Assembly (NCBI GenBank): GCA_021030905.1
Contig: JAGFMI010000001.1
Coordinates: 2,461,230 to 2,525,229 of the forward strand
Source: Pyrenula massariospora
Taxonomy: Eukaryota; Ascomycota; Eurotiomycetes; Pyrenulales; Pyrenulaceae
Direction: 5' to 3'
DNA: 64,000 nucleotides
Below the pieces are notes generated by a model. The model had not been told where the DNA came from. It saw only the letters and a list, made by a program, of their open reading frames with translations, and did not search any database. The stretch's first letter is position 1. Every line of letters begins with the position of its first letter. This document shows, one piece after another, positions 33,927 to 44,400 of this stretch. Made by a program: the position numbers and the translations under genes.

Positions 33927-36745
33927 ATGTCATCTACATACCGTATTCTTTTAATGTCTCTCTATGTCATTATCCCGCCATTAGTTCTTGCATTCGTTGA
34001 TCGCGGAGTCGACTACGAAATCGATCTTTGCCCAATTGCATCACAAGAAGTCATCGAGACCGTGACCATCCTTGATCCTGTTGACGTTCGAGGCTATGTA
34101 AATCGACCGACTGTTCTTAATCCATATCCTGACATCACGATTTCCGTTCTGAACGCGCCAACTTTCATCGACAAACTTGTTTACCATACGAACGTTTTCA
34201 TCACAACTCTATTTCCGTGAGTGGCCCGATGTAGGATTCTATCTTCGCGATATCTGAATTACACTAGACAAGTCACGCCGTTAGGCTCTCCAACAATTCT
34301 TGCTCCAAACTCGTCTACTTCTGTGCCGTCTTCAAGTGCTCCATCATCATCTATTAGCACATCCCCGATTCCACCTTCAACCACAAATACCCCAAACACG
34401 CCGTTCCTTTTGACTTTGGGGCTTGGAAGCTCCAAGCGCCAGGCCAATGGCTTTGTCAATGGAACTGGAATCTCAGAAGCATGTCACACAGGTTCGAGCT
34501 TCTACATTGTTGGTGACACTCTATTTGAAGATGGACTTCAAATTTCTACATCTTCGGGCCAACCCTATATCATATTGGCTGGATCGGCTCAGGTGTCCAG
34601 CATCAGCACATCGTTTGCCCTTGTAAACAATATGTTGACATGGACAAATTCTAGCTTCGCTGACGGACAGGCTTCCTTTTGTTTAAATCCCAATGGTCTC
34701 ATCTATGCAGTATTCGACAAGTCGCAACGACCTGCAGGTTGTGCCCCGACGACTTTGAACGCTATTCCTGGTATCTCTTGTCCAGGATTCAGCCCAGTCT
34801 ATCCCTCAGGATATACTCCTCAGGGACTTATAGTATGTTCCTCTAAAAACATGTACAGAATCCGCTAATTGGAATAGGGTCCAAGTGGTCCGCAGGTGAG
34901 AAGTGTCATTTTGCGTGTGCGTGAAAGTACTCATGTAGGTCAACAGGGAGCTACGGGAGCTACGGGAGCTATGGGAGCTACCGGTCCAAGAGGTCCTGTT
35001 GGCCCACCTGGTGTCACAGGCAAGCCTGGTGCATCCGGTCCTATCGGCTTGCCTGGAGCCACCGGTAAATCTGGTGCATCAGGTCCGATTGGTCCTCCTG
35101 GGATCACAGGCAAACCTGGTGTACCAGGCCCTGCTGGCCCTGCTGGCCCTGCTGGAGCAACAGGCGTGTCTGGTCCATTGGGTCCAATCGGCCCTTCAGG
35201 TGTTGCCGGATCTTTGGTCTGTCCTTCTTCCACGTTGCAGACAACGAATTGACTTTGTCGCAGGGACCACAAGTATGCAGTATCCAGATGGCGTTGCGAG
35301 CCTGCTCACGCTTTCTTAGGGTAGTATTGGACCACCTGGCCCATCAGTACGTATGCTGGATGAGTGACAGAGTTCTGCTGATGAAGAAAACATGGAATAC
35401 AAGGAGCAACCGGCGCTAGTGGAGCAGCCGTCAGTTGCCATAGCCCTCTTCCTTGAGTAGCAAGCTCACATCTTGCTAGGGTCCCACGGGAAAACCAGGT
35501 GCTTTAGGTTAGCTGCGGGTTTGAGAGTGCGAATTGCCTATCTGACAAATCCTAGGACCGGCTGGACTACCAGGCGCTTCAGGTTCGCTTCTATTGTTAC
35601 ATTCTCATTGTAAAGCTTACATAAACTAGGACCGCCAGTATAGCTATTCCACAAGTATCGGGAGTGAAATTTCTGACGACGCTGCAGGGTGAGGTTGGTG
35701 CCACTGGGGTGCAAGGGCTACCTGTATGTTGTTGACGCCTTGGGAACAATGGCGTTTCTGACAGAGATATAGGGCGAGACAGGACCCTCTGGCGTACAGG
35801 GACTATCGGTATAGAAATTTTGTTCCTAGTTCGCAATTCCGCTTAACTAAGCTAGGGAATCGCTGGTGCAACTGGCATACGAGGCCCTACTGGAGTAACA
35901 GGTGAGAAAGTTTTCTTCTTCACTTGCGTATTTCCTTCGGAACGCCTACGGACATCTTTGTCCAGTGGATATCGTATAACTGGACTTCACTGGACCGGAT
36001 CGACTGGACTTTGGACCATTTGACTCTGGACCCTTTAATTTTCAGGATCACAAATGGACACATTTCTGAGCTCCAATGCGAGGCCGGCTTGGATCGAGTT
36101 CTTGCAATATTATTGTGTGCGCAGGTGGAAGGCTTGTAAGTAGTCTCTATAGTAGCTGAATAGTCTCTATAGGTCTAACGGTATGTGGAATCTTGGAGCT
36201 CAAGGTTCTCAATGAGACTGAATGTTCGTGAGGGACTTCCTGGACCCACAGGTAAGAAACCCTCACCATTCATAGTGCTGTTACTAATATCGTGAAGGCG
36301 TACAAGGACAGCAGGGTCAGCAGGGAGACCCTGGCAAAGCTGGATTGGAGGGATCAGCTGGTCAACCCGGAGGAGATGGTACACCTGGGCAACCTGGTAC
36401 TTGCACAACCAATTTTTGACCTGAGAGGACCTCCTAACTAATGCTGATACAGGCACTAATAACATAGAAAGCTCCAGAGGATTTGCCTACCTGGGATGCT
36501 ATTCTGATACAGTGGACCGTTCCTATTTGTGGGCTTATGACATGACTGTCGACTTATGCATTGACGAAGCTACTAACTCCGGAAAGAATTACTTCTGGCT
36601 CACAGGAAGTCACATGTGTGGCGGACAGGACATTGAGCCAAGTGTAAGAGCGCCAGGGCAATGTACTGCAACTTGCAACGGTGATGTTAGCGAACGATGT
36701 GGTGATTACCTTGGCAACTATTACAGCTACTTCGTCAAGATCTAG
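33927..36745 (+). CDS. Secreted collagen-like (Gly-X-Y) protein with DUF7908-like and WSC-like domains
   Basis: About 17 exons give roughly 600 aa. Exon 1 (33927-34216) encodes a signal peptide; exon 2 (34268-34832) a Ser/Thr/Pro linker and a DUF7908-like domain (TSFALVNNMLTWTNSSF, FCLNPNGLIYAVFD). Then come GXY exons: 34878-34895, 34947-35216 (30 uninterrupted triplets), 35264-35272, 35320-35346, about 35404-35429, 35480-35507, 35556-35582, 35630-35637, 35688-35723, 35773-35808, 35856-35901, 36233-36251 and 36298-36396. The final exon 36453-36745 encodes a WSC-like domain (AYLGCYSDT, HMCGG, CTATCNGDVSERCGD). Introns are mostly 44-60 nt. About 72 GXY triplets suggest a trimeric rod carrying a carbohydrate-binding head; this is inference. 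The junctions near 35347-35404 and 35902-36233 are unresolved. Prolines at X and Y are frequent, as in collagens. Confidence 0.8.
34947..35216 (+). repeat. Uninterrupted collagen-like coding repeat (30 Gly-X-Y triplets)
   Basis: This 270-base exon encodes exactly 30 GXY triplets. It starts with near-perfect 9-base units encoding GAT GAT GAM GAT, and later has longer similar units (KPGASGPIGLPGATGKSGASG). The opposite strand also has an open frame, as expected from the repeat. Confidence 0.9.
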
Positions 36746-37055
36746 ACAACAATTTGTCTTTTGCTAGGTATTACCAAGTTTCCTCTTAGCTAAAGCAACG
36801 CTACCGTCATTACATCCTCCGATTCCCAACTCCGGTGGCAAACCTTGACAGCTTCAGAACAGTCTTTGGGACCTTAAAAATGACAGGAAAACCAGCATCC
36901 TCTAATCAGCAATACAAATCGAGAAAGTAATACCTAAATCAGAGGACAATTTGACCCTTTAACAAGCCTTGAGAATGAGCCAGGAAATACATTGTTGCAA
37001 TTTCTATCTTAATTTAAAACGTCTCGTATTTTTTGTCAGCTAATGGTGAAAGTAG
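36746..37055. other. AT-rich spacer between collagen/WSC modules
   Basis: No start codon with a signal peptide, no DUF7908-like sequence and no GXY exon is visible, so the next module has no 5' end of its own here. Confidence 0.55.
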
Positions 37056-37628
37056 GTCCAAAGGTATGAGTCGTGTCATCGGAAGTGAAAACTTCTCTAA
37101 TCTTAATCTTTAATTAGGGACTAAATGGACCGATAGGTAAGCTCATTTCGCCACAAGATCTCGACTCAGAATGCTGATAGAACACAGGCCCTTCAGGAAG
37201 CGTCGGTATTGATGGAATTCGGGGACCCATGGGAGAACAAGGACCTCCAGGAAGCCGTGGCAGGTCCGGTAGGTTCTGCTGTTCTCTATCATGGAGGCGT
37301 TTATTTACCTTTTATAGGGGTTGCTGGTGCCCCTGGCGCAGATGGCCTTGTAGAGCTAGCCTACTACAACTACTTGGGCTGCTACACCTATTTCACATGG
37401 TCGCAGGCCATTTATGGATATGGTTCCTTGCAGGAATGCGCCAATATTGCCGCCACCGATCCAGATTACCCGATGTATTTTGCATTGAGGTATGATTTAT
37501 GCGAAAGAGGGTCTACGCCGCCTTCTGAAGGGGACCTCGCCACGGATTCGTGTACAACGCCTTGTCCAGATGATCCAACCCAATTTTGTGGGGGTGATAT
37601 TGCAGTGTCGGTCTATATTAAAGTCTAA
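37056..37628 (+). CDS. Second collagen-like plus WSC-like module, no 5' end (alternative 3' end or truncated copy)
   Basis: Predicted exons are 37056-37063 (8 nt), 37118-37136 (19 nt), 37188-37268 (81 nt) and 37318-37628. They encode GPK, GLN GPI, then nine triplets (GPSGSVGIDGIRGPMGEQ and on), then GVAGAPGAD leading into a six-cysteine WSC-like domain. That domain includes NYLGCYTYF, LQECANI, DLCERG and CTTPCPDDPTQFCGGD, and ends VSVYIKV with a stop. The layout repeats the end of the preceding gene. The first microexon starts in phase 1, the same phase in which the upstream collagen exon at 36396 ends, so splicing past the first WSC exon would keep the frame. No separate promoter or start is visible. 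It could equally be a 5'-truncated duplicate. Confidence 0.6.
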
Positions 37629-38231
37629 AGAGATTGTAATATGAACGCGTCAGAGTACGTATTACTTAATTTACAGTTCTATCAATATTGGACTCCCAAG
37701 CTTTGAGCCAAAGCACGAAGCGAAGCCTGCTCGGAGCTCACTATCATACTAATATATCTACAGGCTTTGAAATGTTAAATATGCCTTATTCGCAGTTTTC
37801 TGGTGAATTTTCGAACTGCGGATCTTGTTCAATGCGATCTGGTGCCCCTCACTTTCCTCTTATTCTCGTTTTAGTGGATCTTGATATCTCAACAAAGTCC
37901 CGGCCTATCCATGTTGGATGGCTTTAAATGATCCCGGTGCGAATGCTGGTCTCACAAAAATGGAATATCAAATGCAAATATTGTCTGATGCCTGGACCTT
38001 CGAATATTCAAACAATGACCCTTTGATGCCTTAAGGTTAGAGCCACACTTCACTGGATTCGCGCTGGGAACTCTTTCATTGGCTGAATGATTGCTATCAC
38101 AGGTCTCCTGCCCAGGACGCCGTCCTTGTCTTGTTCAACGTTCTAAAATGATGAAAAGGCTGACAATCCTGCACAGGAATACAGGCGAGAAAAGTACATA
38201 CCCGTCTACGACTGTGCTTACCATCTGCTAG
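37629..38231. other. Spacer between second and third collagen/WSC modules
   Basis: Only short frames without GXY or WSC features. A plus frame at 37688-37927 shows no recognisable domain. Confidence 0.5.
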
Positions 38232-38960
38232 GGTCCGATAGGTGATGAAGGTATGTAGGCTCATGCCCGGTGCAATGCTTCACTAAAATAAAATCAGGCC
38301 CTGCGGTTTGTTATCACAACAGCGATTAAGTCAAGGCTCATCCTTCTTTAGGGGTTTCAAGGTCCCAAGGGCGCAGTGGGACAAGACGGAGAAGAGGGGC
38401 CTGATGGTGAAGTTGGTCCGTCCGGAGATCCGGTACGATCAATATTGCGCTCCTGAATTTCTCCCTATGGACTCAGGCTAATCTTTTCTTCTAAGGGACC
38501 AAATGGTCGGCCGAGCCTACCCAACCTCCTAGCGTTCAATGCTAATTACAACTCCTTTGTAGGCGCTCCCGGTAAAATGGGTCTTCGGAATTACGGCTAC
38601 ATCGGCTGCTTTGGCATCCCTCAAAGCTCACTCCAGCTTGCCCCAGGGTACCAAAACGACCAGAGCTTCAATGCAATCGACCCAATTGCTTCTGATATGT
38701 CACTTGATTTGGGTCCTTGGCTGTGTCCTTTGTATGTGGGGGACAGCGCCCCATTTGATGGCTTTGCGGTTTCTATGAACGGTTGGTTTAGCGGCAGCTC
38801 GGTCCCACAGCTTTTGTGCGGCTTTCCATTATCAATCTTCACTATACAGCTCGACCATGCGTCTCAGTGCACATCAAAATGTATAGGTAATTTGCGTGAG
38901 GTTTGTGGCGGGCCCGAGACGGACGAGGTGCACGAAAACTGTAATGTCAGTAGCCTTTAG
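38232..38960 (+). CDS. Third collagen-like plus WSC-like module, no 5' end
   Basis: Predicted exons are 38232-38250, 38298-38305 (8 nt), 38352-38432 (nine triplets: GFQGPKGAVGQDGEEGPDG and on), 38496-38505 (10 nt) and 38563 to about 38960. They encode GXY triplets followed by a WSC-like domain: NYGYIGCFGIP, PWLCPL, QLLCGFP, ASQCTSKC and EVCGGPE. The last exon again begins in phase 1. The stop at 38958-38960 follows a possible GTCAGT donor, so a short further exon is possible. The domain is longer and more diverged than the two upstream copies. As with the second module, no start codon or signal peptide is visible, so it may be an alternative terminal module or a relic. Confidence 0.5.
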
Positions 38961-39565
38961 ATCCAGCCCTGTCGTAATTGCTAATATGACGTTGCAGATT
39001 GAAATGTTTCACTGGTTTTCCGTCTTTGAAGTCGTATGAGGTATACATTTGTCTAGAAAGCTGATTTGACTCTACTGGCGTTGTGTGGAAGGAAAGTACT
39101 GGGGCACGCGAAGAAGCGTCTGCTATTTCGTTCACTCAGCCACCAACGCTCTTCTCAAAGAGTATGATAATCACCTATACAAGATCATTGACGGCAATCT
39201 TAATCGCAGCTGGTTAGACCAATGTTTGATTCTTTTCAACTTCCTTGATACACTTCAATATTGATCATACCCGACGGTGACGTTTGCGAGCTTACGGCTA
39301 CGTACGTTTCCGCTCACTATCGACGTCAAAGAAGATTAGACTTAATTGAAAATGACACAGCAGCGTCCGCAGCTTCCGACTGCTACATTGAAGGGGAAAT
39401 ATTCATTGAGATGGAAATCTAGTGGTCTGTGTGAGCATCTTTTCTCTGGGTTGTTTGCATAGCTCTCTCTATGAGACGGGGTGCTGTCTCTTGTTACTAT
39501 AACGTCTCTCTTCTCATCTCTTCTCTGTCCTTAGATAGTCTTGGGTTTGGCATAATCGTTTCTTG

Positions 39566-39573
39566 TCACGTGA
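39566..39573. promoter_or_regulatory. TCACGTGA palindrome (E-box type), distal copy
   Basis: This perfect 8-base palindrome around CACGTG, a bHLH-factor core in fungi, lies 413 bases before the ATG at 39979. Confidence 0.45.
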
Positions 39574-39783
39574 AAGTCTGTGTTTGCCTTCGTGGAACCC
39601 TGAGCGGAAAGTGGCAGCCTTCCAGGGGAGGCACGCTTCCGATAACTAATCATTCCCCGCGCATGACCGCAATTGCTAGACGAAGGCGCGATTCCCAATT
39701 TATTGATTTTCTCGCTCTTTAACGTGGGAGTCGCACTTTCGTCCATCATCTTCTTCTTCTTCTTAACCTTCATCCTCACCGAC

Positions 39784-39791
39784 TCACGTGA
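39784..39791. promoter_or_regulatory. TCACGTGA palindrome (E-box type), proximal copy
   Basis: The same 8 bases recur 218 bases downstream of the first copy, just before the TATA-like box. Confidence 0.5.
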
Positions 39792-39806
39792 CCCCCAACC
39801 CCTGCC

Positions 39807-39813
39807 TATAAAT
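39807..39813 (+). promoter_or_regulatory. TATA-like box (TATAAAT)
   Basis: It lies 172 bases before the predicted ATG at 39979 and 16 bases after the proximal palindrome. Confidence 0.5.
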
Positions 39814-39978
39814 CTGTTCCTTTCTCCTCCACGCTAGTCGGTGCACTCTTCACCATCTTCTTATCTTCCTTTTGAGTCCAGGCATCAGTAGCATTCCAAC
39901 GCTTTGCAGCCCTCTAACCTACGGGAAGAACCACCAGGGCTTTCGGAAGACTACTTACTTCTGATCTATCTATTCAAG

Positions 39979-40755
39979 ATGCCTCACGCCCGTGGTGAGC
40001 ACATCCTCACCCGAGGTGACAAGCGATCGTCTCCAATCGGCACCACGCTGATGGTCATTTTCCGGACGCTGGACATTTTTGCTCAGCTCTACATCCTCAC
40101 CTCCCGTCCACTGTCCCATCTCTTCACCACGGCCTATCCTGCTACTGGTTACAATACCGCCTTTGAGGCCGCGCCCTTCTATCACCTGTATCAGCAGATC
40201 GGTCTCACCCCATTCGCCACTTTCCTCTTCAACGCCAGCCTTGCAAGCGTCTTCAAGCACTGCCTCTGGGCCGTCTATCTTGGCGGTGAATACATCACAG
40301 TCGAAAGTGCCTTCGCAATCAGCATGTACAATACCATCCAGAATAGCTTGAGCAACGTTCTCTTCTCGGCGAGTGGCAGCAATCCTACCTGGTCACCTGT
40401 CTGCCTTGTCATCGGTGACATCCTCGTTGGTGCTGGGATCTTTATTGAAATATGGTGTGAATATCAGCGCAAGCGGTTCAAGAAGGATAGTAAGAATGAA
40501 GGGAAAGTCTATATGGGCGGGCTATTCAGTGTGATTCGAAACCCGAACTACACAGGTTACACTTTGTGGAGGACTGGGATGGCTTTGGCTGGCGGCGGCT
40601 GGGCTTGGGCAGCGGTGGCGTTCGCCTTCTTTACCTGGGACTTCGGGGCCAGAGCGATTCCAAATCTCGAGTCATATGGAGAGGAGAAATACGGTGAACA
40701 GTGGGTGAAATTTACAGAGAAGGTTCCATATCGGCTGTTTCCCGGTATTTGGTAG
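39979..40755 (+). CDS. Multi-pass membrane protein, DUF1295/isoprenylcysteine methyltransferase-like
   Basis: The start is placed at MPHARGEHILTRGDK (258 aa). The longer frame from 39904 adds 25 residues that look like 5' leader. Four to five hydrophobic segments are visible (TTLMVIFRTLDIFAQLYIL near 22-40, VCLVIGDILVGAGIFIEIW near 141-159, AWAAVAFAFFTW near 209-220). The C-terminal signature is GLFSVIRNPNYTGYTLWRTG at 181-200, then IPNLESYGEEKYGEQW and FTEKVPYRLFPGIW. Arg-Asn-Pro-x-Tyr with a late Glu-x-x-Tyr-Gly-x-x-Trp belongs to the ICMT/steroid 5-alpha-reductase-like fold, probably at the ER. Members methylate prenylcysteine or lipids or reduce sterols; which reaction applies here cannot be told. 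No introns. Confidence 0.85.
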   Translation: MPHARGEHILTRGDKRSSPIGTTLMVIFRTLDIFAQLYILTSRPLSHLFTTAYPATGYNTAFEAAPFYHLYQQIGLTPFATFLFNASLASVFKHCLWAVYLGGEYITVESAFAISMYNTIQNSLSNVLFSASGSNPTWSPVCLVIGDILVGAGIFIEIWCEYQRKRFKKDSKNEGKVYMGGLFSVIRNPNYTGYTLWRTGMALAGGGWAWAAVAFAFFTWDFGARAIPNLESYGEEKYGEQWVKFTEKVPYRLFPGIW

Positions 40756-41467
40756 ATAGCTGATCCGTCTGGCGGTTGGTGGTAGAGCGCCACTCATGTT
40801 CTTGATATGCGGACTTGGATTGTAATGAGATTCTGGAGTGATGTGGCTCAAAGGCAATGAGAGGTGGACATTGATGGATAGTCAGCTCGGGAGTTTCTTA
40901 TGATTTGCAAGCACGGCAGGCGATCAAGCCAGATCTGAGGCTATTCAAGTTACTGAGAATAAGAAAATGCAGGTTATTATGCTTTTCTTCACCATATCTC
41001 AAGACATGCGACATGTCTCGTACGTACTCTATTTTGTATAGAAGATATGACATGAGCATTGATGGATCGGTAGAAAACGTGTTGGCGGATTTTTGGGGTA
41101 CCTCGATATGATTACACGAACAGCAGAAACACTTTTGAACCCTGGCAATATATAGGAAAGAAATCTTGCACTCGAAGGAGCTGCAACACCCTCATTTCTT
41201 TCCCCGGACTAGTTCAACGTTGCTTGTTTATCAAAACGCTGACTAACGGGCCGATCCTTAGTTGCGAGACTAACTTGTCCAGCTATGGTGGTAGAATATG
41301 AGCTTTTTACGAGTTATAAGTCTCGTTGGTATCGTCTTCGATCTACTTCTCTGTGCAACCTTACATTGGGTATTTCTTCTCGTCTTCACGCTGTACTTGA
41401 TGTCTTAATTATCTTCCCGCTCATTGTTTCGATCGATTAATTTCTTCCCTATCCATCTCCTCCGCCA
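40756..41467. other. Intergenic, no gene seen
   Basis: Converging 3' flanks of the DUF1295-like gene (plus) and the NLR gene (minus). No additional gene is visible. Confidence 0.5.
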
Positions 41468-44400
41468 TCATGTTCCCCGCCCTCGCCATCCTCTTTCCCT
41501 TCCTCCTCCTTCGCCTAACCACTCCAACACTCGCCTACCACGGCTACACAGACTCCGGTCTCGGTGCCTGAAAGTAAGACGGCTTATGTCTTCCCCTTCT
41601 CCCTCCTCTCCCTCCTTCCCTTCCTCTTCCTCCTCTAGCCCAGATTCTTCTTCTTCGTTAGACCCCCTGCATAGACTCGAGCATCGGTGCCTGGAAACAA
41701 GACGGCGTACGTCTTTCCCTCCTCCCTCGTCTCCCTCCTCTTCCACCCCTTCCTCCTCTTGCTTATGTTCTTCCTCGTGAGCATGGGAAATCAAGGATGA
41801 AAGGTCTTCTAGCTCGTCATCCTTGTCCCAGCTGGCCCACACATATTTACGTAGTATCGGTATAACTGTATGGTGATGTTTCTCTATCGCTATTTCAAGT
41901 GCGGTTTGTCCCTCAATATCTTCAGCATTGACATCGGCTCCTTCGCTTAGTAAAAGCTCCACAGTCTTTGCGTGACCGTAGTATGATGCTATCCAAAGAG
42001 GAGTTTGTCCCTCATTATCTTCAGCATTGATATCAGCTCCTTCACTTAATAAAAGCTCTGCAGTCTCCGCGTGACCATAGTATGACGCTATCCAGAGAGG
42101 AGTTTGACCATAATTGTCTTTGGCGTTGATGTTGGCTTTGACGCTTAGTAAAAGCTTCACAACCTGCTCGTTACCTTTGGATGATGCTTCATGAAGCGCC
42201 GTCATTCCATAATTGTCTTTGGCATCGACAATGGCATCGTAGTCAAGCAAGAGCCGCACGATCCTCTCATTCCCTTCGCATGATGCGTGCCAGAGAGCGT
42301 TCCTACCGTCCAAATCCCGAGCATTGATGTCAGCCCCATTATCCAGCAAAATCTTCACGATCTTCTCGTGACCTCTCCCTGAGGCACAGTGAAGTGCGGT
42401 CCTCTTGTAATTCCCTGTGGCATTAACTATAGCATTGTTCTTAAGCAGTAGCCGCACAACCCTCTCATTCTCTTCCCTTGATGCGTACCAGAGAGCGGTG
42501 CCACCCGACCCATTCCCGGCATTGATGTCAGCTACGTAGTCCAACAAAAGCTCCACGATCTTTTCGTGACCAATTCTGGATGCTTCATGGAACGGGGGCC
42601 TACTGTGCGGGAATTCGTCATGGTGTGTCCACCATAGGTTGGGGTCGGCTCCAGACTCTAATAATACTTGTACGACCTCTAGGCGACCATGTTCTGATGC
42701 AATCTGGAGCGCAGTCTGACCTCTTTCAAAAGCGTTAACGTCGACCCGATCCTCTAATAGTATTCGAACAATTTCTGTGTGACCTCCGAATGACGCAGCA
42801 TGCAATGCTGACTTGAAGCTCAGGTCATGAAATCTGCTGCTCAATGGACGATCTTCGCTGATATATCTAAGGAAATGCTTGATAATCTTCTCGTTCTTTC
42901 TGCTGTTGCTTCCGCAAAAATGGTCGGCCCAGTACGTAAGAGCATATCTAAGAAAACGGCGATATTGATGAAATATTTCCTTTTCCCCGTCTCTGTGGTC
43001 CCCATAAATGTCTATTTCACACTCTTGCGAGAGCTTATGAAGCATGTCTGTGATCGGCCACCTTGAATACTCTGGTAGCAACGCGAAGCTTATATTCACA
43101 TCCTCTAATGGTATATGAGAGCACGTGATAGATTGCAGGCAGATGCCATCCATTAGACGTTCTGCTTCTAAAAGGCTGAAGGAATGACGCCAAGAAGTTG
43201 GAGAAGGCGGAGTGCTTCCAACCAAAAACTCCTTCACCGTCTGATGGATGAAATAGACTTTCGATTGGACTATCGATGTCATAAGACCACATCGGCTTGG
43301 GAGCACCAGCTGTAGCCGAGAAGGCCCTTCTAACTCTAGTTCAGCAGAAGATCCTCCGTTTTCCTTGATGTTGAGAGCCACATCCATCTCATCTAGAGTC
43401 AGCGGTCTGCGGGCTGCTAAGACTATCTGAAGTGCCTTCCTTGCGTAGTGTGGATCGGGCGACTTTTTTAGCAGCGCTTCGTAAGCTTCAGATACACTTT
43501 TTGGTAATGTGTCGATAAGATTGTTCATTGCTGAGATTGTTCCAGGCCATTTTTTTGGTATGATCTCCCAGATCAATCGAAGCCATAGATATGTTCTTTG
43601 TTCCATCTCTAGAAGTCGCGTGAGAAGATGCTCCTCAACTCTCTCAGGAAGCTTTGTCCGTCGTGCAATCGATGCCACACGACTTCTAATCACAAGATCG
43701 ATTTCCTGTTTAATAGAGTCGGATTCGTCGGTCCCAGCCAGCTCGATGTTCGAGGCTTCTCGCAACAGCTCTTCGAATCCGTACCTAATCTCGGTGTATG
43801 GGCGGCTTGTGACCAGGAATTTCAGATACGAGTTATGTGAAGCCTTCGATTGTGTATCGAGACAGTAATCCTCTAGACATTCGATCAAAGCTGACTGTTC
43901 ATACTCATTACATTCGTCGAGGGCATCAAGAACGCAAATTACGTTTCCAGCCGAAGGATCCGCAGAAGACTTTATTAAGATAGACCATAGGCTCTTAAAG
44001 GAGGTGGAAAGGGCCTGGCCAATCTCACGATAATCTGGCATAGCATGTTTGATGAGGTTAGGCTTGGATTTGAACAGCTGGTGTAAGATGACAGATATTG
44101 CTCTGGCTGAACTGCGTTGTTCGGGGCTAGTATCTTTGAAGAAATAATAAAGCACAGATGTAGAGGTTCGATCTTGAAAATCTTGCTGGAGGTCCTCGTC
44201 GACGATACATCTGGCGAGGACTGATTTGCCACATCCAGGGTCTGCATAGATCCAAAGTAGCTTTTTCGTTTGCTCGTCCCGCCATTGGATGTATTTTGGA
44301 TTCTTTAAGGTCCATAAACAGGTACCGGGAACTCGTTTAGGGTTTTGATCTTTCTGTGAGGCATAATCAATGCCCGTCGGCCAGAGAGATTGTAGGCACT

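Larger units (their letters stand above)
38961..39978. other. Intergenic, promoter region of the DUF1295-like gene
   Basis: No gene is seen. It contains two TCACGTGA palindromes, a (TTC)n run at about 39747-39763 and a TATA-like box, listed separately. Confidence 0.55.

Noticed and set aside
34947-35216. Tandem short repeats that might be read as a CRISPR-like or minisatellite array
   Set aside because: The repeats are codon-phased Gly-X-Y triplets inside a spliced secreted-protein gene.
34940-35272. A minus-strand frame with Gly-Pro repeats
   Set aside because: It is the reverse reading of the collagen-like exon; the plus strand has the signal peptide, introns and WSC domain.
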